DNA of 64,000 bases, taken from NCBI RefSeq assembly GCF_002115785.1, contig NZ_JFJY01000001.1, positions 372,001 to 436,000 of the forward strand. The letters run 5' to 3'. This document shows positions 1 to 9,323 of this stretch, piece by piece (the first letter of the stretch is position 1; the number at the start of each line of letters is the position of its first letter). This DNA is from Thalassospira sp. MCCC 1A03138 (lineage in GTDB: Bacteria; Pseudomonadota; Alphaproteobacteria; Rhodospirillales; Thalassospiraceae). The translations under genes and the position numbers were made by a program. A model generated the notes under the pieces. It made no database searches and had not been told where the DNA came from. It was given only the letters and a program-made list of their open reading frames with translations.

Positions 1-1
1 T

Positions 2-826
2 CTGGAAACCACGATTTCCTCGTCGCTTGAGACCCTGAAATCCCCCATTGAACGGGCAGCAAAAATTAAATGCGCGCTACCTGACGCGGCTTCGATCCAA
101 TCCGAACGGATCATCCGGGCCACCAAATCGGGATATGTTCAGGGAATTGCCTATGACGATCTGCTTGAACTTGCCATCCGGGCCGACATCAAAATCGCCC
201 TGACGATCCGCGCCGGGCAGCATGTTATTGCCGGTGACATTATCGGTGAAATCAGCCCCTACCCGACGGCGCGCGACAGCAACATCGACACCGACAAACT
301 CCGCGAAGACATTGACACCGAAATCATGATCGGCAATCAGCGCACGGCCCTGCTTGATATCGAATTCGCCCTGCGTCAGTTGGTCGAGATTGCGTTACGC
401 GCCCTTTCGCCAGGAATCAATGACCCGTTTACCGCCGTCGCTGTGATCTATCGTCTGGGCCGGGCGATGCCGCAAGCGATGAGCTTCCATTATCCACTCG
501 GACTTTGGCAGGATGATCAGGGCAAGGAACGCATATGCGCCCATCTTTCGGATTTCGGTGGCATGCTGGACGCAGCATTCGATCAGATCCGCCAATCGGC
601 TACAGCCAAGCCTGATGTGCTTCTGCCAATGGCAGAAGTCCTTGAAAGTCTCGTCGGGCTTGCCCGCCACCCGGGGCAGCAGGAAACCCTGCGCGAACAT
701 GCCCGTCTCATCAAACGCGCAACTGCGCGCGATGTCCCCGATGCGACGGATCGCAGGGCGGTTGAACGGGCCGTTAACCGCGTCCTGCGACAGCAACAGG
801 CCAAGGATGATTATTCAGCGGCCTGA
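2..826 (+). CDS. DUF2254 membrane protein, C-terminal part
   Basis: Reading frame 2 is open from the window edge to a TGA at 824-826, so only the C-terminal part (about 274 residues) is present. The segment from about position 326 reads GNQRTALLDIEFALRQLVEI followed by ALRALSPGINDPFTA, which is the conserved signature of DUF2254 predicted membrane proteins. The upstream part has the soluble sequence (IIRATKSGYVQGIAYDDL and an AGQHV stretch) expected after the N-terminal transmembrane helices of this family. The molecular role of DUF2254 is not established. The ATG at 326 is internal, not the true start. The gene converges on alaS and shares the hairpin at about 899-927. Confidence 0.85.
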   Translation: METTISSSLETLKSPIERAAKIKCALPDAASIQSERIIRATKSGYVQGIAYDDLLELAIRADIKIALTIRAGQHVIAGDIIGEISPYPTARDSNIDTDKLREDIDTEIMIGNQRTALLDIEFALRQLVEIALRALSPGINDPFTAVAVIYRLGRAMPQAMSFHYPLGLWQDDQGKERICAHLSDFGGMLDAAFDQIRQSATAKPDVLLPMAEVLESLVGLARHPGQQETLREHARLIKRATARDVPDATDRRAVERAVNRVLRQQQAKDDYSAA

Positions 827-898
827 ACCTTGGCTGGGAACTGATCAAAACCAAGCCAGTGTCATACAGCCGAATAATTCAGAGCACGACGCCAGACG

Positions 899-927
899 CA
901 AAAAGGAGACCCGAAGGTCCCCTTTTC
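899..927 (-). terminator. rho-independent terminator of alaS
   Basis: Read on the minus strand the sequence is a GGGGACC / GGTCTCC stem (one mismatch) closed by a TTCG tetraloop and followed by five T. It lies 27 bases beyond the alaS stop and may also act on the converging DUF2254 gene. Confidence 0.8.
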
Positions 928-953
928 TCGTTTCCATATCCGAACGTACCGGA

Positions 954-3608
954 TCAGGCAGCAACCGTTGCCTCAATCGCGGCAAGTGCCGCTTCGGCCT
1001 GATCGGCGTCGGGGCCACCGCCCTGTGCCATATCCGGGCGGCCACCGCCCCCCTTGCCGCCAAGCTTTTCGACACCGACACGGACCAGATCGACCGCGCT
1101 GAATTTACCCGCAAGGTCTTCGGTCAGGCCAACAACGATAGATGCCTTGCCGCCGTCCGTCGAGATCAAGGCAACAATCCCCGACCCCATCTGATCGCGC
1201 AATTCATCAACCATGCCCTTGAGTTCCTTGGCCGGGATACCGTCCAGAACACGCAGGGCCAGTTTGACACCATTGACTTCCTTGAACGCGTCCGCACCCG
1301 ATGTCCCGCCCGAACCGGCTGTTGCCAGTTTCTTGCGCAGGTCGGAAACTTCGCGTTCAAGCTTTCGACGCTCATCCTGCAAGGCTTTGACACGTGCCGG
1401 AACATCTTCGGGAACGGCTTTGAGATCGGCCGAAATGGTTTGCAGAAGCTGATCGCGGGCCGCCATATAGCTTGCTGCATCCGAACCGGTCAGGGCTTCG
1501 ATACGGCGGACACCGCTTGAAACCGCACCTTCGGATACGATCTTGAACATACCGATATCGCCGGTCCGTTTGACATGCGTACCACCGCAAAGTTCAAGCG
1601 AATAAGCATGTTCGTTTGCTTCGGGCAGGCCCATCGATACAACGCGGACTTCATCGCCGTATTTTTCGCCAAACAGGGCCATCGCGCCCAGCTCAATCGC
1701 CTCGTCAGGGGTCATCAGACGGGTGGTGACTTCACTGTTTTCGCGGATCAGACGGTTGACGTCGAATTCGATAATAGCGGCTTCTTCGGCGGTGATCGGT
1801 TTGGGGTGCGATACGTCAAAACGCAGACGATCCTTGGCAACCAGCGATCCTTTCTGGGTAACGTGATCCCCCAGATGCTTGCGCATCACCGCGTGCAGAA
1901 GGTGCGTTGCCGAATGGTTGGCGCGCAAGGACGAACGGCGGGTATGATCGACGCGGAATTCGGCGGCATCGCCAACCGAAACATCACCTTCGACAACCTT
2001 GCCAAGATGCACATGCAATGCACCGAGTTTCTTCTGGGTGTCGGTGATTTCAATCACGGCACCCTTCTCGGTTTTGATCACGCCAGCATCGCCCTGCTGA
2101 CCACCGGATTCCCCAAAGAACGGGGTCTGGTTGGCAACGATGGCAACCTCATCGCCCTTGGTTGCGGTTTTGGTTTCCGCACCATCCTTGATCAGGGCCG
2201 TGACAACGCCCTCGGCACTTTCGGTTTCATAGCCCAGGAATTCGGTCGCGCCATCACGGTCATTGATGTCAAACCAGACTTCCTCGGTTGCAGCTTCGCC
2301 CGAACCCGACCATGCGGCACGGGCCTTGGCTTTCTGTTCTTCCATCGCCGAGGTAAAGCCGCTTTCATCAATGCCGATCTTGCGCGGTTTAAGCGCATCA
2401 GCCGTCAGATCAAGCGGGAAGCCGTAAGTATCATAAAGCTTAAACGCCACATCGCCCGAAAGGGTCGCGCCCTCGGCCATGCCATCGGTCGCGTCATCAA
2501 GCATCTTGAGGCCGCGATCAAGCATGGTTTTAAAGCCCTGCTCTTCGAGCTTAAGGGTTTCTTCGATCAATGCCTGCGCCCGAACCAATTCCGGGAAGGC
2601 TCCGCCCATTTTGCGCACCAGCGCCGGGACCAGTTTATACATCACCGGGTCCTGGGTGCCGATCATGTGCAGATGACGCATGGCGCGGCGCATGATACGG
2701 CGCAGAACGTTACCACGCCCGGCATTGGACGGCAGAACGCCATCGGCAATCAGGAAGCTGGTCGAACGCAGATGGTCGGCAACCACGCGGTGCGACACAT
2801 TATGCGGTCCATCAGGATCGGTGCTGGTGGCGTCCGCCGATGCCTCGATCAGCGCACGCATCAGGTCAATGTCATAGTTATCGTGTTTGCCCTGAAGCAC
2901 AGCCGCGATACGTTCAAGGCCCATGCCCGTATCAATCGACGGCTTTGGCAAATTCACACGTTCGCCATTTGCCATCTGCTCATACTGCATGAAGACGAGG
3001 TTCCAGATTTCGATGAAACGGTCGCCGTCTTCGTCGGCACTGCCCGGAGGACCGCCCCAGATTTTGTCGCCGTGGTCAAAGAAGATTTCCGAACAAGGGC
3101 CGCACGGACCAGTATCGCCCATCGACCAAAAGTTATCCGAAGTCGGAATACGAATGATGCGGTCATCGGACAGACCGGCGATCTTTTTCCAAAGACCATG
3201 GGCCTCGTCATCGGTGTGATAGACGGTAACCAGCAGCTTGTCTGCCGGGAGGCCGTATTCCCTGGTGATCAGATTCCAGGCGAACTCAATCGCGTTTTCC
3301 TTGAAATAGTCGCCAAACGAAAAGTTTCCGAGCATTTCAAAGAAGGTGTGGTGACGGGCGGTATGACCGACATTTTCAAGATCGTTGTGCTTGCCGCCGG
3401 CACGCACGCATTTCTGCGAGGTGGTCGCGCGCGAATAATCGCGGTGTTCCTGACCGGTGAAAACGTTCTTGAACTGGACCATCCCTGCGTTGGTGAACAT
3501 CAGGGTCGGGTCATTGCGCGGCACCAGCGGGCTGGAAGATACGACCTCGTGGCCGTTCTTGCGGAAGAATTCCAGAAACGTGGTGCGGATATCGTTAACG
3601 GTCTGCAT
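954..3608 (-). CDS. alaS: alanyl-tRNA synthetase
   Basis: Charges tRNA-Ala with alanine in the cytoplasm. The 884 residues have normal family length and order: class II catalytic core (residues 1 to about 400, with the start [15 protein letters not shown] and the [17 protein letters not shown] and [18 protein letters not shown] segments), the editing domain with zinc-site H565-x3-H569 (NHSATHLLH) and C674/H678 (ELCGGTHVK), a coiled coil around 715-755, and the C-Ala domain ending in the [16 protein letters not shown] motif. All hallmark residues are present. In many alphaproteobacteria alaS is near recA; here recA lies 4.4 kb away with several genes between. The TTCG hairpin downstream should end the transcript. 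Confidence 0.99.
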   Translation of the reverse strand: MQTVNDIRTTFLEFFRKNGHEVVSSSPLVPRNDPTLMFTNAGMVQFKNVFTGQEHRDYSRATTSQKCVRAGGKHNDLENVGHTARHHTFFEMLGNFSFGDYFKENAIEFAWNLITREYGLPADKLLVTVYHTDDEAHGLWKKIAGLSDDRIIRIPTSDNFWSMGDTGPCGPCSEIFFDHGDKIWGGPPGSADEDGDRFIEIWNLVFMQYEQMANGERVNLPKPSIDTGMGLERIAAVLQGKHDNYDIDLMRALIEASADATSTDPDGPHNVSHRVVADHLRSTSFLIADGVLPSNAGRGNVLRRIMRRAMRHLHMIGTQDPVMYKLVPALVRKMGGAFPELVRAQALIEETLKLEEQGFKTMLDRGLKMLDDATDGMAEGATLSGDVAFKLYDTYGFPLDLTADALKPRKIGIDESGFTSAMEEQKAKARAAWSGSGEAATEEVWFDINDRDGATEFLGYETESAEGVVTALIKDGAETKTATKGDEVAIVANQTPFFGESGGQQGDAGVIKTEKGAVIEITDTQKKLGALHVHLGKVVEGDVSVGDAAEFRVDHTRRSSLRANHSATHLLHAVMRKHLGDHVTQKGSLVAKDRLRFDVSHPKPITAEEAAIIEFDVNRLIRENSEVTTRLMTPDEAIELGAMALFGEKYGDEVRVVSMGLPEANEHAYSLELCGGTHVKRTGDIGMFKIVSEGAVSSGVRRIEALTGSDAASYMAARDQLLQTISADLKAVPEDVPARVKALQDERRKLEREVSDLRKKLATAGSGGTSGADAFKEVNGVKLALRVLDGIPAKELKGMVDELRDQMGSGIVALISTDGGKASIVVGLTEDLAGKFSAVDLVRVGVEKLGGKGGGGRPDMAQGGGPDADQAEAALAAIEATVAA

Positions 3609-3774
3609 CTCTCTCCAACCCGGAAAACGCGGAACAATCGCTGCCGCAAACGTGCGGCGCGACTGCCCTATTTAGCGGCTCGGCCCTGTGCTGTCCAGTC
3701 GGGGAAAGGCTTTGCGGTGTTTAAGTGACGATTTCTGCATCCGGCACCGCGTCGATACGATCAGATATGCGAAC

Positions 3775-4080
3775 CTAATCAAGAACCGGGCGCATGAAAC
3801 TGCGCTCGTAACTGATGATACTGCGGTTACGTTTTTCAAGTTCGAGTGTCGCAACACACTCGTCATCTCCGGCCATCCGATTGCGGTAATCTTCGTATGC
3901 TGCAAGGCTTGGGAAGCTGAACAGCGCATAGGCAATGTTGCTGGCGCCTTCATGGGGCAGGAAATAGCCGTGATGCGCCCCGCCCATCCGGTTGACGATG
4001 GGAATCCAGCGACGGGCATAAACCTCGAACTCGGGGATTTTGTGCATATCGATAACGTATTTCAGATAGCAGGTGATCAC
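3775..4080 (-). CDS. NIPSNAP family protein
   Basis: A 101-residue protein starting MITCYLKYVIDMHKIPEFEV, followed by WIPIVNRMGG and HHGYFLPHEG. This is the standard NIPSNAP-type dimeric alpha-beta barrel sequence. Bacterial members are small, single-domain and cytoplasmic; their function is mostly unknown. It sits upstream of alaS in the same direction with a 166-base gap, and downstream of the first entericidin-like gene (30-base gap), so it could be co-transcribed with that gene. No catalytic residues can be assigned. Confidence 0.85.
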   Translation of the reverse strand: MITCYLKYVIDMHKIPEFEVYARRWIPIVNRMGGAHHGYFLPHEGASNIAYALFSFPSLAAYEDYRNRMAGDDECVATLELEKRNRSIISYERSFMRPVLD

Positions 4081-4110
4081 GGCGAGAGCTTTCCAGCACT
4101 TGGGGAAGGG

Positions 4111-4254
4111 TTACTTTTCAACGCCTTCCTGAATCTGTTCGCCCAGTTTTTCAACATCGCGGCCAAATCCGGCAGCGGTTTCACACGCCGCAAGCGACAT
4201 GCCAAAGCCCGCAATCAGAGCCAGTGCCAGAATACGTTTCACAAGGGTAGACAT
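4111..4254 (-). CDS. entericidin-like small lipoprotein (copy 1)
   Basis: A 47-residue ORF starting MSTLVKRILALALIAGFGM. It has a lipoprotein signal peptide with lipobox LAAC (Cys24) and a mature tail ETAAGFGRDVEKLGEQIQ that matches the entericidin A/B family (ecnAB). These are tiny outer-membrane lipoproteins linked to stress and stationary phase. Two more copies follow within 1.2 kb. The start is fixed by the signal peptide. Function here is inferred from family only; no toxin/antitoxin pair can be assigned. Confidence 0.85.
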   Translation of the reverse strand: MSTLVKRILALALIAGFGMSLAACETAAGFGRDVEKLGEQIQEGVEK

Positions 4255-4520
4255 TGTTTGAATGCTCCTGCCTTTAACGACATGTTGATTTTGAAGGCGG
4301 CCGCGGCCTGCTTCTGACGCAAGGCATATGGCTTTCGAAATCGGATGCTATCTTGTCGGGGTCACGTGCTGCTGGCAACTCTTTCCTTCGAGGTAACTTC
4401 AAATGCCAAACAAAAACGGGCATGCATTCGCATACCCGTTCCCATTGACCTGCATCATGTCTTTTGGCTTCGGTCAAATCCTGAGGCCGCGACCGCGCAA
4501 CATATAAGCCCGACAATATC

Positions 4521-4661
4521 CTATTCGGTGCCTTTCTGGATTGCTTCCCCCGCATCCTCGACATCGCGGCCAAAGCCGTTTGCCGTCTCGCACGCGGCAA
4601 TGCCAAATCCGATAAATGATATCAAGGCAATCGCAAAAATCTTCTTGCAGATGTCAGACAT
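4521..4661 (-). CDS. entericidin-like small lipoprotein (copy 2)
   Basis: A 46-residue ORF starting MSDICKKIFAIALISFIGF, lipobox IAAC, mature part ETANGFGRDVEDAGEAIQ. The ATG at 4661 has a purine-rich ribosome site (AGGAGAAGACC) just upstream, so the longer in-frame extension to 4718 is not used. The mature sequence is closer to copy 3 than to copy 1 (both end in DAGEAIQ or NAGEAIQ). Confidence 0.85.
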   Translation of the reverse strand: MSDICKKIFAIALISFIGFGIAACETANGFGRDVEDAGEAIQKGTE

Positions 4662-4997
4662 GGTCTTCTCCTGTTTGCTCAAACAAACGGAACCACTTCG
4701 ATCAACACGATGCTGCATAAACTGCCTAAATTAATGCGAACATTGATCCTGACAGAGAGCAGAAGCAGGGTCTTACGATCAGTCATCTGGACAATATCGC
4801 AATCAGAACCGTTTTTGAGCAGCGAGCATTAAACCCCGAAGACACCATTCCGATCATAATCCAGATCAGTAAAACGGAAAAAAACAGGGCATTCATAAAT
4901 GCCCTGTTTTAACAGTTTGCCGTGTTCGTCCGGGAATATGGTGCCGTCATTGACCGACGACTTCAAAAACCGGATCAAAAAACGTTAGTGTGCTTTA
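4662..4997. other. gene-free stretch, 336 bases
   Basis: Holds the presumed promoter of entericidin copy 2 and, at 4881-4910, the terminator of the DUF1328 gene. No further coding or RNA gene is apparent. Confidence 0.5.
4881..4910 (-). terminator. terminator of the DUF1328 gene
   Basis: Perfect AAAACAGGGCAT / ATGCCCTGTTTT inverted repeat around a short loop, with A/T tracts on both sides; it could act in both directions. It lies 88 bases downstream of the DUF1328 stop. Confidence 0.8.
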
Positions 4998-5174
4998 TCA
5001 GACTGGTGGGCGACGGCCACGCAATGCGTTGACCAAAAGCGAAACCACGAACAGTACGAGGAAGACGAAGAACAGGATCTTGGCGATCCCGACAAATGTA
5101 CCTGCCAAGCCGCCAAAACCAAGGACGGCGGCGACAAGCGCCAGAATGAGACAAAAGACTGCCCAACCCAACAT
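4998..5174 (-). CDS. DUF1328 small membrane protein (YtjA-like)
   Basis: A 58-residue ORF starting [20 protein letters not shown], then [20 protein letters not shown]. It has two hydrophobic helices and a basic end [10 protein letters not shown], which is the DUF1328/YtjA family. These tiny inner-membrane proteins are common in proteobacteria and often appear in stress regulons; the molecular role is unknown. AAAAGGAGATAAC precedes the ATG and gives a strong ribosome site. It is flanked by entericidin-like genes, which supports an envelope-stress cluster. Confidence 0.85.
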   Translation of the reverse strand: MLGWAVFCLILALVAAVLGFGGLAGTFVGIAKILFFVFLVLFVVSLLVNALRGRRPPV

Positions 5175-5265
5175 GATGTTATCTCCTTTTCAGGCTTTGG
5201 CTGCTTGCGGGTGATGGAGTTGATCCAAAAGTCCCGTCAGCGAACGAAAAATCCGCGATGATGCC

Positions 5266-5409
5266 TTACTCGCTGGCTTCATCCTGAATGGCTTCACCAG
5301 CATTTTCCATATCCTGGCCAAACCCTTCGGCGGTTTCACAAGCGGCAAGGCCAAGGCCCATGCCAGAAATCATAGCAACGGCGAAAATCTTTTTCCAAAA
5401 GTCGGACAT
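5266..5409 (-). CDS. entericidin-like small lipoprotein (copy 3)
   Basis: A 47-residue ORF starting MSDFWKKIFAVAMISGMGL, lipobox LAAC, mature part ETAEGFGQDMENAGEAIQ. A GGAGAAACC ribosome site precedes the ATG at 5409, so the upstream in-frame extension to 5514 is not used. A good EcfG-type promoter lies at 5457-5481, about 48 bases upstream of the start, so this copy at least is probably under general-stress control. Confidence 0.85.
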   Translation of the reverse strand: MSDFWKKIFAVAMISGMGLGLAACETAEGFGQDMENAGEAIQDEASE

Positions 5410-5456
5410 TTCGGTTTCTCCTGTTTGCTCAACGTGATTTTGTTCACACCATCCAT

Positions 5457-5481
5457 AACGGAGCCGGAAAGACAAAGTTCC
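5457..5481 (-). promoter_or_regulatory. EcfG-type general stress promoter
   Basis: On the minus strand GGAAC (5481-5477), 16 bases, then CGTT (5460-5457). This matches the alphaproteobacterial EcfG consensus GGAAC-N16/17-CGTT. It is placed correctly for a leader of about 40 bases before entericidin copy 3. Confidence 0.65.
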
Positions 5482-5583
5482 TTCGCCTGCTGCCAAGCTG
5501 CTGATCTGACGCAATTAAGGCAGATCAAACACCTGTGTTTTTGCGGGCTGTAGCCAATCGTGATCATTTTGGGGCAAGTTGAA

Positions 5584-5609
5584 AAAAGAGGACGCTTTGG
5601 CCCTCTTTT
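5584..5609 (-). terminator. terminator of the alpha/beta hydrolase gene
   Basis: AAAAGAGG / CCTCTTTT inverted repeat; on the minus strand the stem is followed by six T. It lies 27 bases downstream of the hydrolase stop. Confidence 0.7.
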
Positions 5610-5635
5610 CCGCAACCGCATCTATATTCCCCTAG

Positions 5636-6685
5636 TCAGGAACCGCTCAAATTCAGGAATTCCGCAATCGCCGAAACAATCTTTTGATGAATCCGAGCGC
5701 GGTCCGTGCCGGGAGGGTCGGAGCAGATTGGCTCGCTATCTTCTTCTTTAAGTATCTCGGCAGCCCCCGGCATACATTCTCCAAGAAACGTCAAATGATA
5801 TGCTGGCGCAAACGTTGCTGAAGATGCGTTTTTGATCCGCGCGACCAGATTACTGCCGTTCGGCCCAAAATCAGCAGCCACCCATTTGTTTTCCTCGCCA
5901 AGGCCGATAAAGAGCATGGCAGAAGTTACCTCCACCAGACTGGTTTGTGTCGCCGCAAACCCCATGCCTGGCTCTATCGCGACAGAGCGAACAATCCGGT
6001 CGTCCCGGCTGGAAGCAGCAAAGTCATCGGGAAGATGATCAGGATCAACACCTCCTTTGCGTAAAAAATCGCAATCTTGGGCCGCATTGCCGAATTTGTC
6101 GCAATATTGCGCATAAAGCGTTTGATCAAACCGTACCCCCACAAGGTTTAAAACCGTCGTACCCCCCAGCGAAAACCCGATCGCGGAAATATTCTGGCGA
6201 TCAATGTAGGGGGCAAAAGCCGGATTGGAGAGGACCTGATCAAGGGTGGCACTGATATCTGCGGCACGTTCGCCGATAAGCGGTGTGCGTCGCGGTGACG
6301 AATCCCCCGATGTCGTACCGGGATGGTTGATCGCAACAACCATCGCCCCGCGCAACGCCAGTTGCGAGGACAGCCAGCCAAGTCCATCCATATTGCCGCC
6401 CGAGCCATGGGAAAGAAGAACCAGCGGATGTTGCCCCGGCGCAATTGCTGCACCGACATACGCATCTGTTCCCTTCCAGATGATATTGCGGCCGACCGGC
6501 GCACGATAGATAAAGGTATCTGCCGGATACCAGACCGAAGCCGCGATTGGCATGGAACGATGGGCTGCGCGCACATCAAAACGGTCATATCCGGCATAAT
6601 CGGTTTGCGTTTCCGCCAAGACAGGCGATGTCTTCAAGACCGCGGCCAGAAAGAAGGCGACGGCAAGATATATCGGTTTCATCAT
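5636..6685 (-). CDS. exported alpha/beta hydrolase (dienelactone hydrolase-like)
   Basis: 349 residues. An N-terminal signal peptide (MMKPIYLAVAFFLAAVLK, cleavage after VLAE) sends it to the periplasm. The core has the oxyanion segment HPLVLLSHGSGGN, the nucleophile elbow IGFSLGGT (Ser in GFSLGG) and an NHPGTTSGDS segment. This fits the COG4188 predicted dienelactone hydrolase / PAF-acetylhydrolase-like group. The likely acid is an Asp in the C-terminal third, and a His in PAYHLTFLG is a candidate catalytic base; both are inferred. The substrate is unknown. It is divergent from a membrane-bound AraC regulator, which may control it. Confidence 0.85.
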   Translation of the reverse strand: MMKPIYLAVAFFLAAVLKTSPVLAETQTDYAGYDRFDVRAAHRSMPIAASVWYPADTFIYRAPVGRNIIWKGTDAYVGAAIAPGQHPLVLLSHGSGGNMDGLGWLSSQLALRGAMVVAINHPGTTSGDSSPRRTPLIGERAADISATLDQVLSNPAFAPYIDRQNISAIGFSLGGTTVLNLVGVRFDQTLYAQYCDKFGNAAQDCDFLRKGGVDPDHLPDDFAASSRDDRIVRSVAIEPGMGFAATQTSLVEVTSAMLFIGLGEENKWVAADFGPNGSNLVARIKNASSATFAPAYHLTFLGECMPGAAEILKEEDSEPICSDPPGTDRARIHQKIVSAIAEFLNLSGS

Positions 6686-6751
6686 CAGGATCCTTGTCCT
6701 AAGTTAAGCGTGCCGGAACGTTTTTGCCCAAAACAGGATTTCCTGCGTCCT

Positions 6752-6785
6752 CAAACGGGTTTGTGAACGTCCAAAAACCGGTTTT
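6752..6785. promoter_or_regulatory. paired palindromes between hydrolase and AraC regulator
   Basis: CAAACGGGTTTG (6752-6763) and AAAACCGGTTTT (6774-6785) have centres 22 bp apart, two helical turns, in the 129-base divergent gap. This is a candidate operator for the AraC-type regulator; no binding consensus is known to me. Confidence 0.4.
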
Positions 6786-6814
6786 GATACCTTTTGTCGG
6801 GAACTGACTGTCCG

Positions 6815-7840
6815 ATGCTTGTCCTCCCCGTCCCAATTATAGTTGCCCTGGTTTTAGGCTTTCTCTTTGTCCGCGCGGTTGTGGGCGGAAGAACCCCCAG
6901 GATGCTTATGGCGCTGCTGCTTGCCGCGGCCGGGCAAAGCATTCTGGTCGGGATTGTTCAGTATTATGGCTTTGCCAGCCTGCGATGGCTTCAACCCATC
7001 ACCGCATCCATTATCCCGGCTCTGGCCTGGATGGCCTTTCTGGAAGCAAGTCTTCGTGCGCGCTTGCAAATACGGGATTGGGTGCATTTCTCGGTACCGA
7101 CGGTTGTCGCCCTATGCGTGTTTGTTTTACCGGCGATCATTGATGTTGTGCTTTGCAGCCTTTTTGTCGGATACGGGGCGGCAATTCTGGTGATGCTTCA
7201 TCGTCAGAGCGGTGATTTTGCCCATATGCCCCTCACCTCGGGCCATATCCCGGCACTGGTTTGGCGCTTCATCGCCTTCGCCCTGATCGCATCGGCCATC
7301 AGCGACATGCTGATCATCGTCGCCAAGATCGATGGAAACGATCAGATTGTCGGCCTGATCCTGAGTATCACATCATCTCTGGCACTCTTGACCATCGGCT
7401 TTCTGTCCCTGTCGCCCGACATTGCAATTGATGTGGATGTGGATGTCCAATCAGGGGATCAAAATCAGCCTTCCGATCACGTGCCGGCACCCCCCAGCAA
7501 CCAGGGACATCAGACCATAATGGCCCGGCTTGAAGATTTGCAGATACGCGAACAACTTTATCTTGACCCGGATCTGACGCTTGCACGCATATCCCGACGT
7601 ATGGGCGTGCCGCTGAAACAGATTTCGACCGCGATCAACGCCACGACCGGTGAAAATGTCTCGCGCTTTATCAACAGGTACCGGATTGAACATGCTTGCC
7701 GCGAACTGGACAAGGGCGAGACTGTCACAACGACCATGCTGACAAGCGGCTTTAACACCAAGTCGAATTTCAATCGGGAATTCTTAAGGATAACGGGCAA
7801 AACGCCCAGCCAATGGCAACAGGAAGCACAGCAACGCTGA
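6815..7840 (+). CDS. membrane-anchored AraC-family regulator
   Basis: About 341 residues. The N-terminal 210 residues are strongly hydrophobic with about seven predicted helices (VLPVPIIVALVLGFLFVRAV, MLMALLLAAAGQSILVGIV and so on). After a linker comes an AraC-type helix-turn-helix (LTLARISRRMGVPLKQIST; SGFNTKSNFNREFLRITGK; ending TPSQWQQEAQQR). This 7TM plus AraC layout suggests that a membrane signal is read directly into DNA binding. I chose the ATG at 6815; a TTG at 6794 would add seven residues. The gene is divergent from the exported hydrolase, a likely target. Confidence 0.85.
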   Translation: MLVLPVPIIVALVLGFLFVRAVVGGRTPRMLMALLLAAAGQSILVGIVQYYGFASLRWLQPITASIIPALAWMAFLEASLRARLQIRDWVHFSVPTVVALCVFVLPAIIDVVLCSLFVGYGAAILVMLHRQSGDFAHMPLTSGHIPALVWRFIAFALIASAISDMLIIVAKIDGNDQIVGLILSITSSLALLTIGFLSLSPDIAIDVDVDVQSGDQNQPSDHVPAPPSNQGHQTIMARLEDLQIREQLYLDPDLTLARISRRMGVPLKQISTAINATTGENVSRFINRYRIEHACRELDKGETVTTTMLTSGFNTKSNFNREFLRITGKTPSQWQQEAQQR

Positions 7841-7916
7841 TACCTGCTTCGCGCCATATCGTGAAATCCATGCCTGCCTGCGTTACACACGCCGCCAACA
7901 AAACTGATCAGACACA

Positions 7917-7943
7917 AAAACGGGCGCCCAAGGCGCCCGTTTT
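7917..7943. terminator. bidirectional terminator between AraC gene and recA
   Basis: Perfect AAAACGGGCGCC / GGCGCCCGTTTT stem with a 3-base loop and A/T tails on both sides, between two converging genes. Confidence 0.9.
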
Positions 7944-7963
7944 ATTATTCCATCGGCTTTTAA

Positions 7964-9043
7964 CTACGCGTCGTCATCGTTTGACGGCTCATCATCGCTC
8001 ATGCTGGTCATTGCTTCGGCGATCAGGCCAGCACTTTCGCGGATGCTGCGTTCGATTTCGGCAGTCATTTCCTGATTTTCACGCAGGAAGGTTTTGGCAT
8101 TCTCGCGGCCCTGACCGATACGGGTCGAGTTATACGAGAACCAGGAACCGGATTTTTCAACGATCCCGGCCTTGACACCAAGATCAAGGATTTCACCCAT
8201 CTTGGAAATGCCTTCGCCATACATGATGTCGAATTCGACCTGTTTGAACGGTGGCGCCATCTTGTTTTTGACGACCTTCACACGGGTCTGGTTGCCGACG
8301 ACCTCGTCACGGTCCTTGATCTGACCGATACGGCGGATATCAAGACGAACCGACGCATAGAATTTAAGCGCGTTACCACCCGTGGTGGTTTCCGGGCTGC
8401 CAAACATCACACCGATCTTCATACGGATCTGGTTGATGAAGATGACCATGCAGTTCGAACGCGAGACCGAGCTGGTCAGTTTGCGCAATGCCTGGCTCAT
8501 CAGGCGGGCCTGCAGGCCGACGTGGGTGTCACCCATTTCGCCTTCAAGTTCGGCACGCGGCACAAGGGCGGCAACCGAATCGACGACCAGAACATCAATT
8601 GCACCGGAACGCACCAACGTATCGGCGATTTCAAGCGCCTGTTCACCCGCATCGGGCTGCGAAATCAGAAGTTCGTCGGTATTCACACCGAGCTTGCGGG
8701 CGTAACCCGGGTCAAGCGCGTGTTCGGCATCGACAAAGGCGCAGGTCCCGCCAAGTTTCTGTGCCTCGGCAATGGTGTGCAGGGCCAGTGTGGTTTTACC
8801 CGAACTTTCCGGACCGTAAATTTCGACGATGCGGCCACGCGGCAGACCACCAATCCCCAACCCGATATCAAGGCCAAGTGATCCGGTCGAAATGGCTGAA
8901 ATATCCACCGCACTATCGCGCTGGCCGAGCTTCATGATCGAGCCCTTGCCAAATGCGCGTTCGATCTGCCCAAGGGCGGCTTCGAGTGCCTTCTGCTTAT
9001 CCATCGTATCTTTATCCACCAAATGCAGCGCGGTCTGAATCAT
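7964..9043 (-). CDS. recA: recombinase RecA
   Basis: Strand-exchange ATPase and co-protease for LexA. The 359 residues carry Walker [10 protein letters not shown] (about 77-85), [16 protein letters not shown], the [15 protein letters not shown] segment containing loop 2 residues, and a short acidic tail ([11 protein letters not shown]). The start [13 protein letters not shown] gives the N-terminal extension usual in alphaproteobacteria; an internal ATG at 9004 (MDKQKALEA) would give the E. coli-like start. A perfect LexA box lies 139 bases upstream of the chosen start, indicating SOS control. Confidence 0.99.
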   Translation of the reverse strand: MIQTALHLVDKDTMDKQKALEAALGQIERAFGKGSIMKLGQRDSAVDISAISTGSLGLDIGLGIGGLPRGRIVEIYGPESSGKTTLALHTIAEAQKLGGTCAFVDAEHALDPGYARKLGVNTDELLISQPDAGEQALEIADTLVRSGAIDVLVVDSVAALVPRAELEGEMGDTHVGLQARLMSQALRKLTSSVSRSNCMVIFINQIRMKIGVMFGSPETTTGGNALKFYASVRLDIRRIGQIKDRDEVVGNQTRVKVVKNKMAPPFKQVEFDIMYGEGISKMGEILDLGVKAGIVEKSGSWFSYNSTRIGQGRENAKTFLRENQEMTAEIERSIRESAGLIAEAMTSMSDDEPSNDDDA

Positions 9044-9181
9044 TTTTCGAACTCTCTTATTCCACAGGGCCGGGTAGGATGCAACGCAGGCGGTTCCCCG
9101 GTCCTAAATGCGGAACGCCACCGCTAGGTGCCCCGCCGGATAACTGACATCACGCCAACCATTTTCCGGCAAACGCATTGA

Positions 9182-9196
9182 GAACATAATGTGAAC
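9182..9196 (-). promoter_or_regulatory. LexA (SOS) box upstream of recA
   Basis: GAAC-N7-GAAC on the plus strand, so GTTC-N7-GTTC towards recA: the alphaproteobacterial SOS operator with no mismatch. It is the only clear element I see in the 280-base gap between recA and nikR. Confidence 0.8.
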
Positions 9197-9323
9197 ATTT
9201 GCATAAAAAAATGGATGTTGCAAGTTTGTTCTCATCTCACCCCATGAGGAATTCGAACCCATATAAAACAAATTATCCTCGGGCCCATGCTAGGCCCCGT
9301 GAAAGAATTCAGGCAAAACCGCT

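Noticed and set aside
1575..3728. Long plus-strand open frame (717 codons) across alaS
   Set aside because: It is the antisense shadow of alaS, which has every expected motif; the plus frame shows no recognisable domain.
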